DNA of 64,000 nt, taken from the NCBI GenBank assembly GCA_964017065.1, contig OZ024788.1, positions 5,764,087 to 5,828,086 of the forward strand, read 5' to 3'. The stretch comes from Haliclona indistincta. Taxonomy: Eukaryota; Porifera; Demospongiae; Haplosclerida; Chalinidae. The translations under genes were made by a program, and so were the position numbers. Of this stretch, positions 32,395 through 45,640 are shown piece by piece (the first letter of the stretch is position 1; each line of letters opens with the position of its first letter). The notes under the pieces were generated by a model. That model searched no databases. It worked only from the letters and a program-made list of their open reading frames with translations, and was not told the DNA's origin.

Positions 32395-35051
32395 TATTGT
32401 GACGTACCTGTAAAAATTGTTATACTCTCTTCATGGAACATAGTAGTCCAATTGACCATAGATAGTATAGTAATGAATTGACTATGTAGTAACAACAGAA
32501 CATAGCATTCTTATCTAGTGTTAGTTTAGGTACAAATAATTTTTTTATATGTGTACAATTATTGTAATTTGTGACCGGATCTGGGAAAATGAACCTTAAG
32601 GGGATCTGTCGTAAGTGGAAATAACGCAAAATATTTAGCACTTTGAATTTCGTCAGCATCAATGTTGATGCAGAAATGATAAGTACTATCCTTGTTCTTT
32701 TGAATACAAAAGTGGTTTCTGACCCAAAAAGTCAAATTACTATGAATATCATGTGTTACTTTTTCCTAACTGTGCAAAGTCCTTTTCCTAACTGTGCAAA
32801 GTCGGGAGGGGTGTCCTAACCCGGGCCTTCGGCCCTTGCTAAGCCTAAGGATCGCCGGAGAGTCATTCTAAACAGGGCCCCTGGCTCTCCTAAGGATCGT
32901 CGAGAGTGTCACAAGACTCACAACTTGCAAAGCAAAAAACTTAATTTCTCTATTAATAAAAAAAAAACATGGATGCAGTGGGAATCGAACCCTGAACGTC
33001 TCTATTACAAGCAACCTCACCCAACCGCTGAGCTACCAGGAACTGCTGATCTTACCTACCTACAAACAAGCCTTTATAGTAATTCTGTTCGCTCGCCCAC
33101 ACAAATCACGTGCTTTTCACGAGGTGTACTTCAACTGTTGTGAATTTTAATAGAGACACCCATTAGGCATCTCCCGGGTCGCCTTCGCGCTTGCGCCAGC
33201 CCTATAGGGTCAGCTTCAGTTTTATAGTGACTTCAGTTTTACAGTTACAGTCAGTGGTTTTAATCCAAGGACAGGCTCCTGGACAGGCTGCTTTTTTTTG
33301 CAACAAAAGGATACTCAATAGCTTTAGACTAGTATCATTATAATTTATTATATTGATGTGCTTTTAATGAAAAGAAAAGTGAGTGGTAATGTACATGTGT
33401 GAAGTAAGGCCAGGAACAGAACAGAAACCATTAGGGAAAAAGAAAAAACAAGCAAACACAAAGACAAGAGTTAGGCTACTTTTCTTTAGACTAAACTTGT
33501 CTGGAGCATTCTTGTTGGATATTTGAAACTGGCGTTAGTCATTGTAACTAAAATTAATGGCTGCATTTTAATACATATACAATAGCAAAAATGCTAACAT
33601 GAGGTATGCACCCTAAATAACAAAAATTACACTAAAATGATAAGTACAGTAACTTAAAGTACAATAAAGGAAATTGGAAAAGACAAAGTTAGATAAAGAT
33701 ACGACATCATAACTTAAACTGTTCCAAAGTTTAGTTGTGGAGGGAAAGAAAGAAGCGGAAAATTGATTAGTTGTAGACAGATAACTGGCGATACTCAGGC
33801 AATGGAGGAATCTAGTTATGATATGGGCAAGAATTGAAACTGATGCTAGTCTGCAGCTCTGATTTGCTTTTTAGACAGAAAATTGGCTACATTTTCTTCT
33901 CTGACGATTTTATCCAGAAATTCAGCTCTTTGTACAACTAAAAGGACTATTTAAACGATACATCTATAGAATAGAGATTTGCTGGAATATCAAAGCATTC
34001 TCTTCCTTACTGAAACGCTGCGAGAAGCACTACTACTGTCTTGTACGGCCATAGTGGTACGGCTAGCTAGCTGAGTCACGCGCGCTCGCGCACCAATTTG
34101 CCGGAATTCCGTAGTTTAGATCTTTGTCATCCGCTGCAGTGACGTCTTCACGCAATCAGTAGTAGTACGGGTACAGTACTAGTATGCGGACTCGTTGCAT
34201 ATCCACTTGTACTATAGCTGGAGCATATCGAGCCGGCGAGGGAGCATGTAACTCCGTACATGTTAGTGTATACGGCGAAATCCAAACATGGCTGACTAGT
34301 TTAAAATAGTAGTTTTCTTTTATGGAATTAAACTCATGGTTAACCCCTGAGAAACTGGGCGTGCACATCGCACTGTAGGTACTGTAAGCATGAAACGTTG
34401 ATCGGTGACGGCAAGGCTAGGCGCTCGAAGAGACCTCCAAGCGAAGACGCACTGTGGAAAGCAATTTTTATTCATTTTCTACCGCCACTTACTCCGACAT
34501 CGTTTGCATTACCGAAGTAGTCGTAGATCGACTTTACGCCGCCGCTCACAACGCCACAGTTTTAACTTTATCTGCTACAGCTAGGACTTTCCTGCTGTCT
34601 CGTTGCCGGTCTAACGAAGGTATTTAATTTTGCTGTACTGTAGACTGCGTTCCTTCACTGTGTAATACAGTTCCATAGTGCATAACCGTATAAGGAATAT
34701 ACTAAAAATAGGATGGGCAGCCATGTTTGGATTTCGTCGTATACAGAGTTGCATACTCCCTTGCGCATGTCGTCTCGATGGGCTCCTGACTATAGATAAT
34801 ACCAGGAGCGCATAAAAGAAAGGAGCGTTCAACTACAATACACGCAATGGAAATAATTATCCAAACGTAACTCCGCATCGCGCTGCGTGCGGCGCTTGTG
34901 AGGCTTACTGTCTTCCGTAATTTTCAAGCTGTTTACTGTGAGCTATGGGCCGTCTTGTAGCCAGAAAAGGTAAGCTAAACGCTCCTTCCTTTTACGCGCT
35001 CCTGATAATATCTACAGAAAATACGCACCTCCCAGTCACGCGCGGTGCATC
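32395..35051. other. intergenic region, no gene supported
   Basis: Holds a tRNA-like sequence (32962-33040), a short direct repeat CCTAACTGTGCAAAGTC at about 32770-32800, and weak inverted relatives around 34200-34330 / 34715-34800 and 34780-34835 / 34975-35030. I find no exon chain. Confidence 0.4.
32962..33040 (-). repeat. tRNA-like sequence (tRNA pseudogene or SINE head)
   Basis: On the minus strand it has GGTAGCTCAGCGGTTGGGT (A box-like) and GGGTTCGATTCCC (B box), with a TTGTAAT anticodon-like loop. The acceptor and anticodon stems do not pair properly. It is therefore not a functional tRNA; a tRNA-derived SINE head is possible. Confidence 0.55.
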
Positions 35052-36097
35052 ATGGAGGACGATAACATCCGTAACGCAGGTTTTTCTGGCGCATACATGT
35101 AGCTTGTCGGCAACAACTTTTTTTATCCAGGAACTCCGTTCATAGCTGATGACGATGACGTAGATGCGGCCGGAGACGATGCATACTTGCTCCTGATGCT
35201 GTTGAAGGCAGTGGTAACCACATTTGTAAGTACATGCATATGATTGCGTAGACATTGTAGAATACGAGTATTTCTATCATACGTATAGTTCAACTGCACA
35301 ACTTTCATCAAAAAAGTTCAGCCTTGTGGATCGGAGCGTATGTTGTTGTTTTCTTGATAATTTTGATTGGAATCACTGGAGCTGTATTTTTGTTCTTCTT
35401 ACCTCAAGCAAACAAGTACAGTCTGTCAGTTTATCCAGACATGATGATGCTTTTACCTATCCGGCCATTTCCGGTCAGTATGCTTTCTCATTTGACAGTC
35501 ATCGTGGAATCGGACAATACTTGTTCGCATGAGTATAGTATTTACATGTATCTTCTTCCTCATGTTCCCAAAGTTAGCACTTGGTGATGATAATGATGTA
35601 TGTCTCTGTTTATACGATGAAGCTGGCATTAGCCAGTGTGTTCATCTTAACCAAACTAATAAATCAGCTAACATATCAGTTTTGGCAACTGGATACAACG
35701 GTTCGTTTTACTCTGGAAATATTGCTCCAGTATTGTTGCAGCAAATATCAGTTATTACATTGATCGTTACTATTACAACAGTAGTTTGTATAAGGACTCA
35801 GTCCTACAGTCTAGCCCGCCTGCGGATGACAAGGTTGAAGTGAAATTACATAATGCATTTTCACCAACTGACCTTTCATCTAATTTCTATCTCTTTATCT
35901 CTTTTGATTCTTTTTGTGGGACAGGACAAGTCAGTATTCAACCCTACAAAAGGCTAGACATTCTAATTTGGCCAGGTTTAGCCAGCATATTGGCTGTCAT
36001 GGTGTTGTTCACTCTGGGTCCAGTGCACCTAGTTTGGTACAAGAAGAAAAAATGGCAACTAGCAATGAATCAGAATCTGATTGAGATAAACAACTAG
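35052..36097 (+). pseudogene. alpha3: decayed alpha-family gene
   Basis: Exon 1 (35052-35079, MEDDNIRNA) and exon 2 (35131-35225, GTPFIADDDD) match alpha4. Exon 2 is 95 nt where the family has multiples of three, and an internal shift puts DAVEGSGNH into another frame. Exon 3 starts near 35289 (VQLHNFHQK) with hydrophobic segment 1 and LFFLPQANKYSL, then stops at 35587. The distal loop (ISQCVHLNQTNKS) and the C-terminal part (KVEVKLHNAF..., DILIWPGLASIL, ending 36097) lie in other frames. Closest to alpha4, not alpha1/2. Confidence 0.7.
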
Positions 36098-36454
36098 ACC
36101 AATTGATTGTTCTTTTATATTATACATGTCTTGTACATGTCTTACGTCTTGTACATGTGGAAAGTGTGCTTTGTACACAATGGGCACTGATTGTGTGATA
36201 ATCCCTGTATGGTTGGCTGTTATCACAGGCTAACCACACATTCAACCATTCACTATAAGCTACTACATGTAGTATCACTTTGTACTATCAACAATTAACA
36301 ATGAATACTAAATAATTATTATCTAGACCTATATCCCGGACCGCAGCTCTCCAACGGCAACATACTGTTCTGAGACGTTAGGTAGTTGATTTTTACATTG
36401 TATCTGTGGGTTGCTTGCAATTGAAGGGTTGCTTGCAATCGTGATCGTCGAGAT
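36098..36454. other. spacer between alpha3 remnant and alpha2
   Basis: AT-rich, with TACATGTCTTGTACATGT short repeats. The right part belongs to duplication S1 and must hold the alpha2 promoter. Confidence 0.5.
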
Positions 36455-38570
36455 ATGGAAATCGAGTCAGAACAAGATACTGATGTGCGAAGTGGAGGGA
36501 GGCCTGATACTGCATTTAGTGGTGACAGCGTTCGCAACGCAGGTACTGAGAATGCTAGCTGTCGTACGTGAGGTAGTACTACCGCTGCCGCCGCAGTGTA
36601 GCACTGTAGTGAAACCATAGATTTGCCTCCTAGGCATTAAAATATTTAGTTTGCTGTGAATCAAGCCTTGAGGAGTGCTGACTACTATTTCGCTTTTGTT
36701 CAGGGACTCCGTTTATTAGTGATGATGATGATCATGATGCGATGAGGGATGATGCTAACCTACTCCATACTGATGACATTGCTGGCAATGCTGTTAATGT
36801 TGTCAGGCAAGAAGGGAATCGCCACAATGATGGTGGTAAGCATGCATGCAGCCATAATGCCGGTCATCATTTTTACTATCCCACCCACAGTTGAAATGCG
36901 CAAACCATCCAAGTTTTGTTCAGTAAAGTGGATCATTATGTACATATTCTTTCTCCTGGTCATTGGATTTATGCTTTTGGGGACTGGCTTGCTACACTTC
37001 ATACCTCCACCAGATTTTCATAACCTTACCTGTTATGCCCAAAGTGATAGTGCTATATATGTGGAAGTGAACCTATCTTCTATATGGCATTATAAACTAA
37101 ATATTTCTGTTAAAAAGGACTGCGGCATAGGTACTTGTATACAGAATTGCACTATGGAGTCTCCATTGAATTGTACGGCTCTAAAATATGATAACAACAC
37201 GTTCCCTAGTATTGGTGCGTTTTCGCCCTGGACTTTCTCAACATCCTCTTGTTTTTACTTCGATCTCCCGCAAGCTAATCGTGACATTAATAAATACAAT
37301 GTTACCACTCATTACAACAAAAGAGTAGACATTCTGTTTTGGCCTGGTTTACCCATTGTGTTGGTCATCATAGTCCTGTTTGCAGTAAGCGTATGTCACT
37401 TCGTCTGGTTTAAGATCAAGAACAGACAAAAGTATGTTATGTTTGAGGTAAATGGATGAAACAGCTACTTCAGTTCATATATAACTTTCTGTATAATTAC
37501 TATTAGCTTTTGTATGTTTATAGTTATATAATAGTTTATGCTATGATTATTATAATTGACTTGTAATGAATACTTTTTGTGTTATCAAAAAATTCCAATT
37601 AATGGTGCATAAACAAATTCATGCGTTCATGTGATTCACCTCATGAAATACTACACGGTATGGGATTCCATTCATTAATCCTAGTAGAACATTGTTATCA
37701 GTCGTCTAAAATAAGTCAGTGTGTCATTCATTGCCACATGATAGAGTCAATGTTTTATGGTACTCAGACAACACAGGTTTAATTATTTCCGAATAATAGT
37801 TAGTTACTTCTTTCGATCCAATTCTGTTTTGCTCACTGTGGGAAAAATTATTAACTACTGTTGTAATAAAGATAACTGCAAATCATCATTTCACTACATT
37901 GTACGCAATGCTCCTGATCCGCACATCTAGGCATTGTAGTATTGTTTATTTCTTGGGTGCATGCATGAACTAGCAGAGCGGCTTTGACCACTACAGCTAG
38001 TAACATTGCTGGTTACAACTCCTTTGGTCAGTCGCAAGTCAGTATGATGGACACTTGTATTACCGAAGACTGTGACGTACCTATCGGGAAAATGCAGCAA
38101 ATGATTATACGCAACGGTTTAGTAACATTATGCATAACTCACGTACTCTATATACACATCCCAGCCAAAGGAGTTTTGTATGTTGATGAACATATTAGAG
38201 AACATTTCTGTCTTGTTCTTGTCGGATAACTCATCGCCAGATGAAATTCTAACAAGAATAGTGTCTTTCTGCTCTTCTTTGCGAAATGCAGACATCAGGA
38301 ACTGTGACGATACCACCGATAGAACTACTCGAGCGTCGGTATGGTCTGTAGCACTCTAAAAGACGGCTACACGTACATAAATTGCACAATCATCTCACCT
38401 TAGTAAGATCTGAGAGAATGTTTGTGAAGTTAACATGATCACTATACTCCTTCTTTATTGAATAATATATCTCAACAAGTACCGATCCAGTAGATTCTGG
38501 AATAGCGTTAGGCTCTGAGGTGGTTTTTGAACGCGTATGAATAGCTGAGGAATACAATAATAGTAACGAG
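36400..38570. repeat. segmental duplication S1, copy 2
   Basis: Counterpart of 25740-27935: alpha2, its 3' flank and beta3 in the same order. In this copy the unit continues through beta3 exon 1 into alpha4, which copy 1 lacks. Confidence 0.85.
36455..37459 (+). CDS. alpha2: two-segment membrane glycoprotein, unrecognised family
   Basis: Exons 36455-36542, 36704-36835 and 36891-37459 give 262 residues. N-terminus and both membrane segments are almost identical to alpha1, while the extracellular-type loop differs much more (CYAQSDSAIYVEVNLSS, DCGIGTCIQNC) and keeps Cys and N-x-S/T sites. The tail (FKIKNRQKYVMFEVNG) is as in alpha1. All splice sites and frames are intact. A conserved frame with a fast-changing loop hints at selection on the loop; this is an impression, not a calculation. 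Confidence 0.75.
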
Positions 38571-38667
38571 TACATGAATTGTGCAATTAGCGGTGTCACT
38601 CACTGTAATAGACAACACCAATTATAATCGGACAAGAAACGACCAGCCAGAACAGTGATGCCCGCAT
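38128..38667 (-). CDS. beta3: small protein with N-terminal membrane segment
   Basis: Exons 38604-38667, 38399-38544 and 38128-38355 give 145 residues with intact phases. Exon 1 is a hydrophobic segment of about 18 residues after MRAS, either signal peptide or anchor. The remainder (about 120 residues) is a soluble-looking domain with few Cys and several charged stretches (SAFRKEEQKDT, SDKNKTEMFSN), ending SFGWDVYIEYVSYA. Homologues here are beta1 and beta2. The start lies 75 bp from the alpha4 start, head to head. Family unknown to me. Confidence 0.7.
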
Positions 38668-38741
38668 GGTGAATTCGGATCTGTGCGCAGTGGCGTGGTT
38701 TGGTTTGCAAAGGTGTGGTCTTGGTCAAGTCTTTGTGTGCA
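38668..38741. promoter_or_regulatory. putative bidirectional promoter between beta3 and alpha4
   Basis: Only 74 bp separate the two start codons on opposite strands, so 5' UTRs and core promoter must overlap or be very short. I see no TATA box. The beta1/alpha1 pair has the same arrangement with 209 bp. Confidence 0.5.
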
Positions 38742-39529
38742 ATGGAAGAGGACGACAGCGTGCGCAATGGAGGTAAGCCACGTGTGTGCAGCAACAAAAT
38801 TGAAGTATAGCTATTAAGACTTACGTTTTATCATTCAGGAACTCCTCACATTGTCGACGATCATGACGAAGGTGTTGTCGGAGACGATGCAAACCAGTTG
38901 GGCGATGATGCAGTTGATGGCAGTGTAAGACACGAAGAGAACCACGACCACATCAGTAAGCTAGTGCCATTTACAGTATCATATTATGTGTGACACGTGT
39001 TCTCCACTTGATATTAATTTTTTTTATTAAAGTACATGTACTTGGACTGCAGAAGCAGCAGAAAGCTTGTTCACTGAAGTGGACCATAGCCTATGCTGCT
39101 GTTGTCATGGTTATTCTGATCACTCTTACCGGAACAGTGTTGCTGTACTTCTTACCTCAAGCAGACAAGTATAATCTGTCGGTTCATAGGGGCATGATGC
39201 TTCTACCTATCCAGCCATCTCCTAGTATGATTTCTCATTTGACAGTCATATATGACAATGAGCAGTGTATATCACAACATTTGTACCTTCTTCCATACGG
39301 TCTTGCTCCTAATGTTAGCCAAGACGCAAATTATTCCAAGGATCCTGAAGAACTTGGTTATCAGTTTTACATTTACTGTCTGGAAAAATCCACTTTCTAT
39401 TTTGAACTCGACGATGAAGATGTCGACTCTGTTTGTTTTTGTTTGTTCATTGGAGATCCAAAGTCATTTGATACTTGTGAAGTTGAAGCTGGTTTTAGTC
39501 AATGTGTTCATCTTAACCAAACTAACTAG
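38742..39529 (+). pseudogene. alpha4, 5' part (gene split by mobile DNA)
   Basis: Exons 38742-38772 (MEEDDSVRNG), 38839-38955 (GTPHIVDDHDEG...) and 39033 onward encode an acidic N-terminus, a hydrophobic segment (about 70-92) and a loop with QADKYNLSVH, ending ...SQCVHLNQTN. A stop at 39527-39529 is formed at the insertion junction. The rest of the gene is found at 52004-52414, after about 12.5 kb of transposons. As it stands the product lacks the second membrane segment. Confidence 0.75.
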
Positions 39530-41558
39530 GCACCGAAGGTGCTTATGCCTCGGTGGAATGTTATGCATACATGCCTGTCTGACTAAATACGCTGAACTGA
39601 AATACACAAGCAGTAATGAAAGTCTGCTGTTGCTAGTTGAACACTATGTTAGTGGCTGACAACTTATAAAAACATACACAGGGACAACCGACAGTAAACC
39701 AAAGGTGCAGATGCGTCGGTGGAATGCAACAATTTGACATACACAGCAACAAACTGCAGCTGTTGGGTGCGTGCACTTTGCGTCCAATCGATTTTCAATA
39801 ATTATGAATTCAAAAAACGGCAAATTTTGCCCCTTTTTACTTGAAACTGCGGTGATGAAAGTTGAATTCGCGCGACGAACGCGCTTGCAACAATTTCCAA
39901 TTTATTGAATATTGAATACAGCTTTCGGGGTGTATAAAGCGGCCAATCTGAATTCAACCGATGGAAGAATTGAAAATGAAATTGCTGGAGTCGAATTCAA
40001 TTTCCAATTTTTGAAAATTGGAATTAAATTCACTTTTAAAATCACGTTGCCTGATCTTCTTGACTACAGTCATCTCGCTGTGTGATACGCGATCACTAAC
40101 AATGCAATGTGACGTGGGCGGAACTAGAGGTGTGGTCTCAAAGAAAGGTTGATCAACTGAACTCGGCCAAGGTTTAGTTGCGACTCTGACTTTATAACTA
40201 GCTCATTCGTTGGAATAATAGTACTTTACTGATTGCTAGCTACTAGTAATAATAACGGTAGTACTGAAGATATGATAATCTGCATGAGTGGGCGGGGCTC
40301 GTGTAAAGCATGTATATGGTCATAGATCTTAGCATTGAGTAGGGCTTTAATGCTTACAACCAGGAAGAAACCATCGAGCATAGCAAATGAAAGAGTAACA
40401 CAGTCCAGTCCTAACCGTATAATATCTAAAGTTCAATTTGTTCATAATAATAAAGTAAAAAAGTATAATGAAAAAACTGAAAGCGTAGGAAGCATCCCTA
40501 CTACATATCATTGCCAACCAGCAATGATAATGATGAGCGTTACACACTTAGTCTTCTGGTTACATCAATTAGAAACAAAGAGCCTGCTTAAAAGCTTGAT
40601 TGTCTCCATTTACGTACAAGCTAGCTGATGGAAAAGAGAGTCAAATAATGGACATCTTCCATGGAGAGCTCGATCCCTCATTTCTTGCCGGTCTCGTCCG
40701 TGAAGTGGGTGTTGGATCACTTAGTCTTCCTCCGCTGTTTTCATATAGTTGTACGGCTTGATCTATTATCTCATTATTGCATCATCAGGCGATTTGGTAC
40801 TCCTCTTGGAATGCCTCTTCTTCTAACTACATACTTTTTGGCGTCTAGTCGTGTTATGCACATACTTCTTCATGACCAAGTTGTCCAAGAGGCAAGAACT
40901 GAGCGCTAGCTCTTCGACAACCGCTGCCGCCATTTTATAGTGACCGCACCTCTAGTTCCGCCCACAGCACATTGCATTGTTAGTGATCGTGTATCACACA
41001 GCGAGATGACTGTAGTCAAGAAGATCAGGCAACGTGATTTTAAAGTGAATTTAACGGTTTAATTCCAATTTTCGGAAATTGAATTCGACTCCAGCAATTT
41101 CATTTTCAATTCTTCCATCGGTTGAATTCAGATTGGCCGCTTTATACGGTCAGTGTACATTTGGATCAGTCAATTTCTAATACTAAACAAAATTAAAAAT
41201 ACTATAAAATCAGTATTTTCTATTTTTCAACAATGCAATTCAAAGTGTCAAAAACCAAATTTCAATTTTCAATTTCTGCAAGATAGAATTTGTCACAATC
41301 GACGAACTCGCCGTAACGTAACAAACCAGGACTCAGTCCGAAGCGAACGAACACGCCTACTTCGCCACACCTACAGTTAAATGGCGACTGGCATGACTAG
41401 CAGTAACGGGCGAGGCAGCTGGGCCTGGGTAGCGAGTAAATCAAGGAATCGGACTGAGAGTACTGGGCTGTCTACGTGTAACAGTGCTGGGACTCTTTCC
41501 TTAGTATGTTAATTTTGTTGCTGTGTGTGCGTGCGTGGGTGGGTGGCCCACGGTGGGT

Positions 41559-41595
41559 GAGTGAGTGAGTGAGTGAGTGAGTGAGTGAGTGAGTG
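41559..41595. repeat. (GTGA)n microsatellite
   Basis: A short GTGA run inside element II. Further TG runs lie at about 41915-41974. Confidence 0.8.
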
Positions 41596-41770
41596 GGGTG
41601 GGTGGGTGTGTGTCAGAGTGTTATTTTCTTTCCTTCTGCCTTCCATCTCTCTCTGCAGCCAACATGAATGGAGTTGTGTTCATGTGCATTAGCCATTTCC
41701 TATCTCTGTGACAATAGTCAAGGTTTGTGCGACAGTCTTTTATTACTCTCAGATTGTTTATTTCCTAACA

Positions 41771-42125
41771 GCTGTAAAGTGTGCAAGCTTTCAAGAAGCA
41801 AACATCACTATCTAGGTATGGATTTTTGTCAACTGAGTGTTTGATTCATTGTTGTTTGTTTAGATTAAGTGTTGGTTGCTTGTCCATCTAGACTCACTTG
41901 GAATCTCAACCAAGGTGTGTGTGTGTGGGTGTGTGTCAGAGTGTGCGTGCGTGCGTGTGTGTGTGTGTGTGTGTGATGGATTCATTGTTATTATAGACAT
42001 TTCGTATCCTGGATGAGTTGCTAGGAGAGGTTGGTAACTTGTCTAGAGCAATGTCTGGTTATGATGATAGACTGGTAGCACTGAGAACAGCAATGGAGGA
42101 CAGTAACAAGAACCTGATCACTTAA
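41771..42125 (+). pseudogene. possible captured gene fragment inside element II
   Basis: Three exons chain in phase: about 41771-41815 (CKVCKLSRSKHHYL), about 41892-41912 (SLGISTK), and about 41997-42125 (TFRILDELLGEVGNLSRAMS... then stop). The last encodes a short amphipathic helix-like C-terminus. I do not recognise it. A possible start exon (41382-41504, MATGMTSSNGRGSWAW) has a good GTATGT donor, but its phase does not match the next exon. Confidence 0.4.
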
Positions 42126-42159
42126 CCCTTGCACGTCTACACACACAGGGTAAATACTC

Positions 42160-45100
42160 CCATGCATAACTCAGTATGTGTTGGTCTCTTTTGCTTGTAC
42201 TGATTTTGGAGCCTTTTCATCCACTGTTGTGTTATTAGTGTTGTCATTATAGTGGTATGGTAGGTAAATGAATTGATTTTTCTCTCTTCACAACACAGGA
42301 GCCGTCATCAGATGGGTGTGCATTATGGCGTGTAAAGCTGACAAGTCTGATCGTAAAGACAACCACGTCACTATGTTGCAATTGTACTGTGATAATAATT
42401 AATTTGTTTGACTGTTGAAAAATTTTTATTCATTCATTGATTATTGACTACCAATCGATAGTAGTATTTTCACAGAAATAATAATTATTCAGTCTAAAAA
42501 TGAAAACAAACTGTGGGCATGGTATTATAATTAGTTTGCTAGTCAGTGCGACAATGCTACTCAGACCACTGCAAAGTGATTGCAGGGGATTGCATCGACA
42601 GTCACACAGCATGATGTATAACAGCACTGCATAGAGCACTAGATATAAGTGTGTAACTGCTATTGCCATCCTGATTTCACAGCTGAGATGGGTGTTCACT
42701 AAACTAGCTAGGTACAGACCCGTTGCATTAGATACAATGTGTTATTGCGAACCTGATAGAGGAAATTTCAGCATGGTTTAGAGCTTGCCATTGAAATAAC
42801 TTACTGAATCCTCAGACCCTAATTCCACCTATTAATCCTTACACTCATGGTCAAATCCTTACACTCATGGTGCAGCTACGACTGTAGAGAGGGACTCGAT
42901 CCTTTTCTTATGTGATATAGCATACCAACTGTCGTGTTCATGATTATTTTTGATAATAATTCTTATTGTAGGTTGCTATAGTGGTGATGACAGACTCAAT
43001 AACACATGACTGAATCTATGCAACTTGTCCCATGTTTTGTGTTTCTCTATTACTCACACTAACATAAACGGGTCCAGGCCCGGGCATGTCCGGGCAATGC
43101 CCGAGCCAATGCTGGAAATTTCTACCTTTGGAAATGGCCTAGATAACTGGGTAGTTGATTTCTGCATTTAAAGTGGCATATTTTCAATGGCCCAAGCTCT
43201 GGGACCATTGATGAAATCGCTGGCTCTTCGTGCTATCAGCACAATAGTGTTAAATTATTTAACCATGCATGCCTACTATAAATAATGATGAACCCAGGCG
43301 AAAGTGAATTTGTGTAGCCGCCTATGCACACTTTATAAGTATACAATCAGTGATTACTAATATCATCACACACTGTCTCTTTGTAATAAATTTAATTTTT
43401 CCTCTCTTCACAACACAGGAGCTGTCATCAGATACTACCATCAGATGAGTGTGTATTATGGCATGCAAAGCTAACAAGGGAACACAAAGACTACCACACT
43501 ATGATGCTGCAATTGTACTGTGATAATGTTTAAATATTGACAACTTTCAATGATTATCGAGAATTAAGAAAGTAATCAATCAGAGGGTTGCTATTGACAA
43601 TTGTGTGGTGAGGTTAAATCACAGCATCTTATGGAGTCCTACTGAAGCAGCTGACAACTACAGAAATTCTGGCGGCCGTTTAATAGACCCACATGGTTTT
43701 GCAACTGATCCTATCTTGGACAACACCAAAATTGTGATATGAGAGAGAGCATTTACAGATTTATAGCTACCAACATTCGACCAAATATTTTCTTCTTTAG
43801 TTAATGGCAATTCTAGACCTTTTAGAGAAGCCTTGCTCTTTTACTGTGATGTGACTTATAGGCTTTCTTGTTCATAGATGTGAACTCTGCATGCATGCAT
43901 TAAGATTCAATAATGATGATAATAATTATTATTATAATGCCCGCAAGGGAATAGTGAATATAAGACACTGTAACAGGCTAGTGAGAAATTAGAATGGAAA
44001 GTGTGGTCTCGTGCACGTGGATACGGAGGGAGCACTTGCAAGATAAACTGCATGGCATGACCATAACCACCACTGACAATCATTCTGTCTTCAGCAAGAT
44101 CCCACAGTCTACGCCGATCTGTCCAATGTATGAAGCCGTCTGCTCAATAGATCAGGGAGGTGCTCGGTACAAGACCAGCACACCAGAGTGTGGTGGTGTA
44201 GAACTAGCTAGGGTCTAGAGCTCGCTTGTGCATTCTCCATGCATGCAGTCGTATAGATGTATCATAGAAAAACTATCTACCATTAATGTAAGGACTTGAC
44301 TATACTATTACTAACATGCATGCAGAGGGAACTGAAGTCCGGTAAGCTAGGGTCTAGAAGTTGACCGTGCTAAGCCTTTTTCCTGCTGCAGTATAAAAGA
44401 TGTATGCCATTAGTTTTTGCAGTAAAACTACCTAGGGTCTAGAGCTCACTTGCATTCTCCAGTCGTAGATGTACCATTATAATGTAACGACTTGACTGCT
44501 ATTACTAAACGTGCAGACTGCGGTAAAACTATAGCTATACTAGGGTCTAGAAGGAATTGCCTGTGCTCAGTTTCATTGTTGAGTGCGGATTTGACTGCAT
44601 GCTATTACTAACATGCAGAGGGAAATTTCAGTAAAGTAGCTAGGGTCTAGAAGTTGACCGTGCTAAGTTTCTGCAGTGGTAAAGATGCACCATTAGTGTA
44701 AGGACTTGACTGCTACTAACCTAGCTGCAGAGGGAGATTCCAGTAAAACTAGTTAGGGTCTAGAAGTTGCCTGTGCTCAGTTTCTGCAGTGGTAAATGCA
44801 CCATATATTGTGGATTTGACTGCTATTACTAATCTGCAGAAGGAAATTCCAGTAAAACTAGCTATAGGGTCTACAAGCTGTCGACTGCGGTCAGTTTATG
44901 CAGTGGGAGTGATAGATGCACCATTAGTGTAAGGATTTGACTGCTTTTGTTAGCTTGGTACTATGCTGCAGTGTCGATTTTAGTAAATCTACGTCTAGAC
45001 AGTAAGTCATTTCACTGGGAAGTGCTGAATTTCCATCTGCAGTGGTATCATGCGTAATAGCAGTGAAGTCCTTATTCTAACTCACAGTCCACTGTGTAGA

Positions 45101-45640
45101 AATACTGAGTTTTACCTAGCTATTTTTAGCGAATACCCGTCTCTTCTGTGAAATCAGGATCGCCATGCATAGCAGTTACGCTCGCATAGAGCGGTGCATG
45201 CAACTCATGCAATCCCATAGACCTCCCACGGTTTGTTCTAGGATTAATCTTGCGACTGAAACATTACTATTGATTGCTCGTTTTGTCTCATCAATGATCA
45301 ACGGTTGAATAACTTGTCAATATTCAAACAAAATTATCACAATACAATAATTGCAACACAAGTGGTGTGGTTGTCTTTATGATCACTTGTCAGCTTTACA
45401 TGCCATAATACACACCCATCTGATGACGTACGGCACCTGTGTTGTGGAGAGAGGAAATCAATTCATTTACCTACCAATACTAATAACACAACAGTGGATG
45501 CAAAGGCTCCAAAATCAGTTGATATCGACTGAGAAAAATAACTATTGTCAATTAACTCTTTACAAAACACATCAACATTGCAAGAGACACATAGTGTGTT
45601 ATGAGAGTAGTTATCAGCAATAAAACACTTCAGTTCAAGC
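42160..45640. repeat. inner repeats of element II (direct and inverted)
   Basis: The block at about 42160-42405 (CACAACACAGGAGCCGTCAT, ATTATGGCGTGTAAAGCTGA, CAATTGTACTGTGATAAT) recurs directly at about 43410-43530 and inverted at about 45335-45570. The inverted pair spans about 3 kb, suggesting a fold-back or an older nested element. Confidence 0.7.
44190..45005. repeat. degenerate tandem array, unit about 85-140 bp
   Basis: The motif TAGGGTCTAGAAGTTG (or a close variant) recurs at about 44209, 44348, 44432, 44541, 44640, 44755 and 44865, each followed by CAGTTTCTGCAGTGGTA-, GTAAGGACTTGACTGCTA- and CAGAGGGAAATTCCAGTA-like blocks. It lies within element II. Confidence 0.8.

Noticed and set aside
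32962..33040. Functional tRNA-Thr
   Set aside because: Acceptor and anticodon stems do not pair; only the A and B boxes are preserved.
40335..40628. 97-residue frame in element I as a transposase
   Set aside because: No catalytic motif, not matched in frame by element III; only the short MDIF-PSFL piece is shared.
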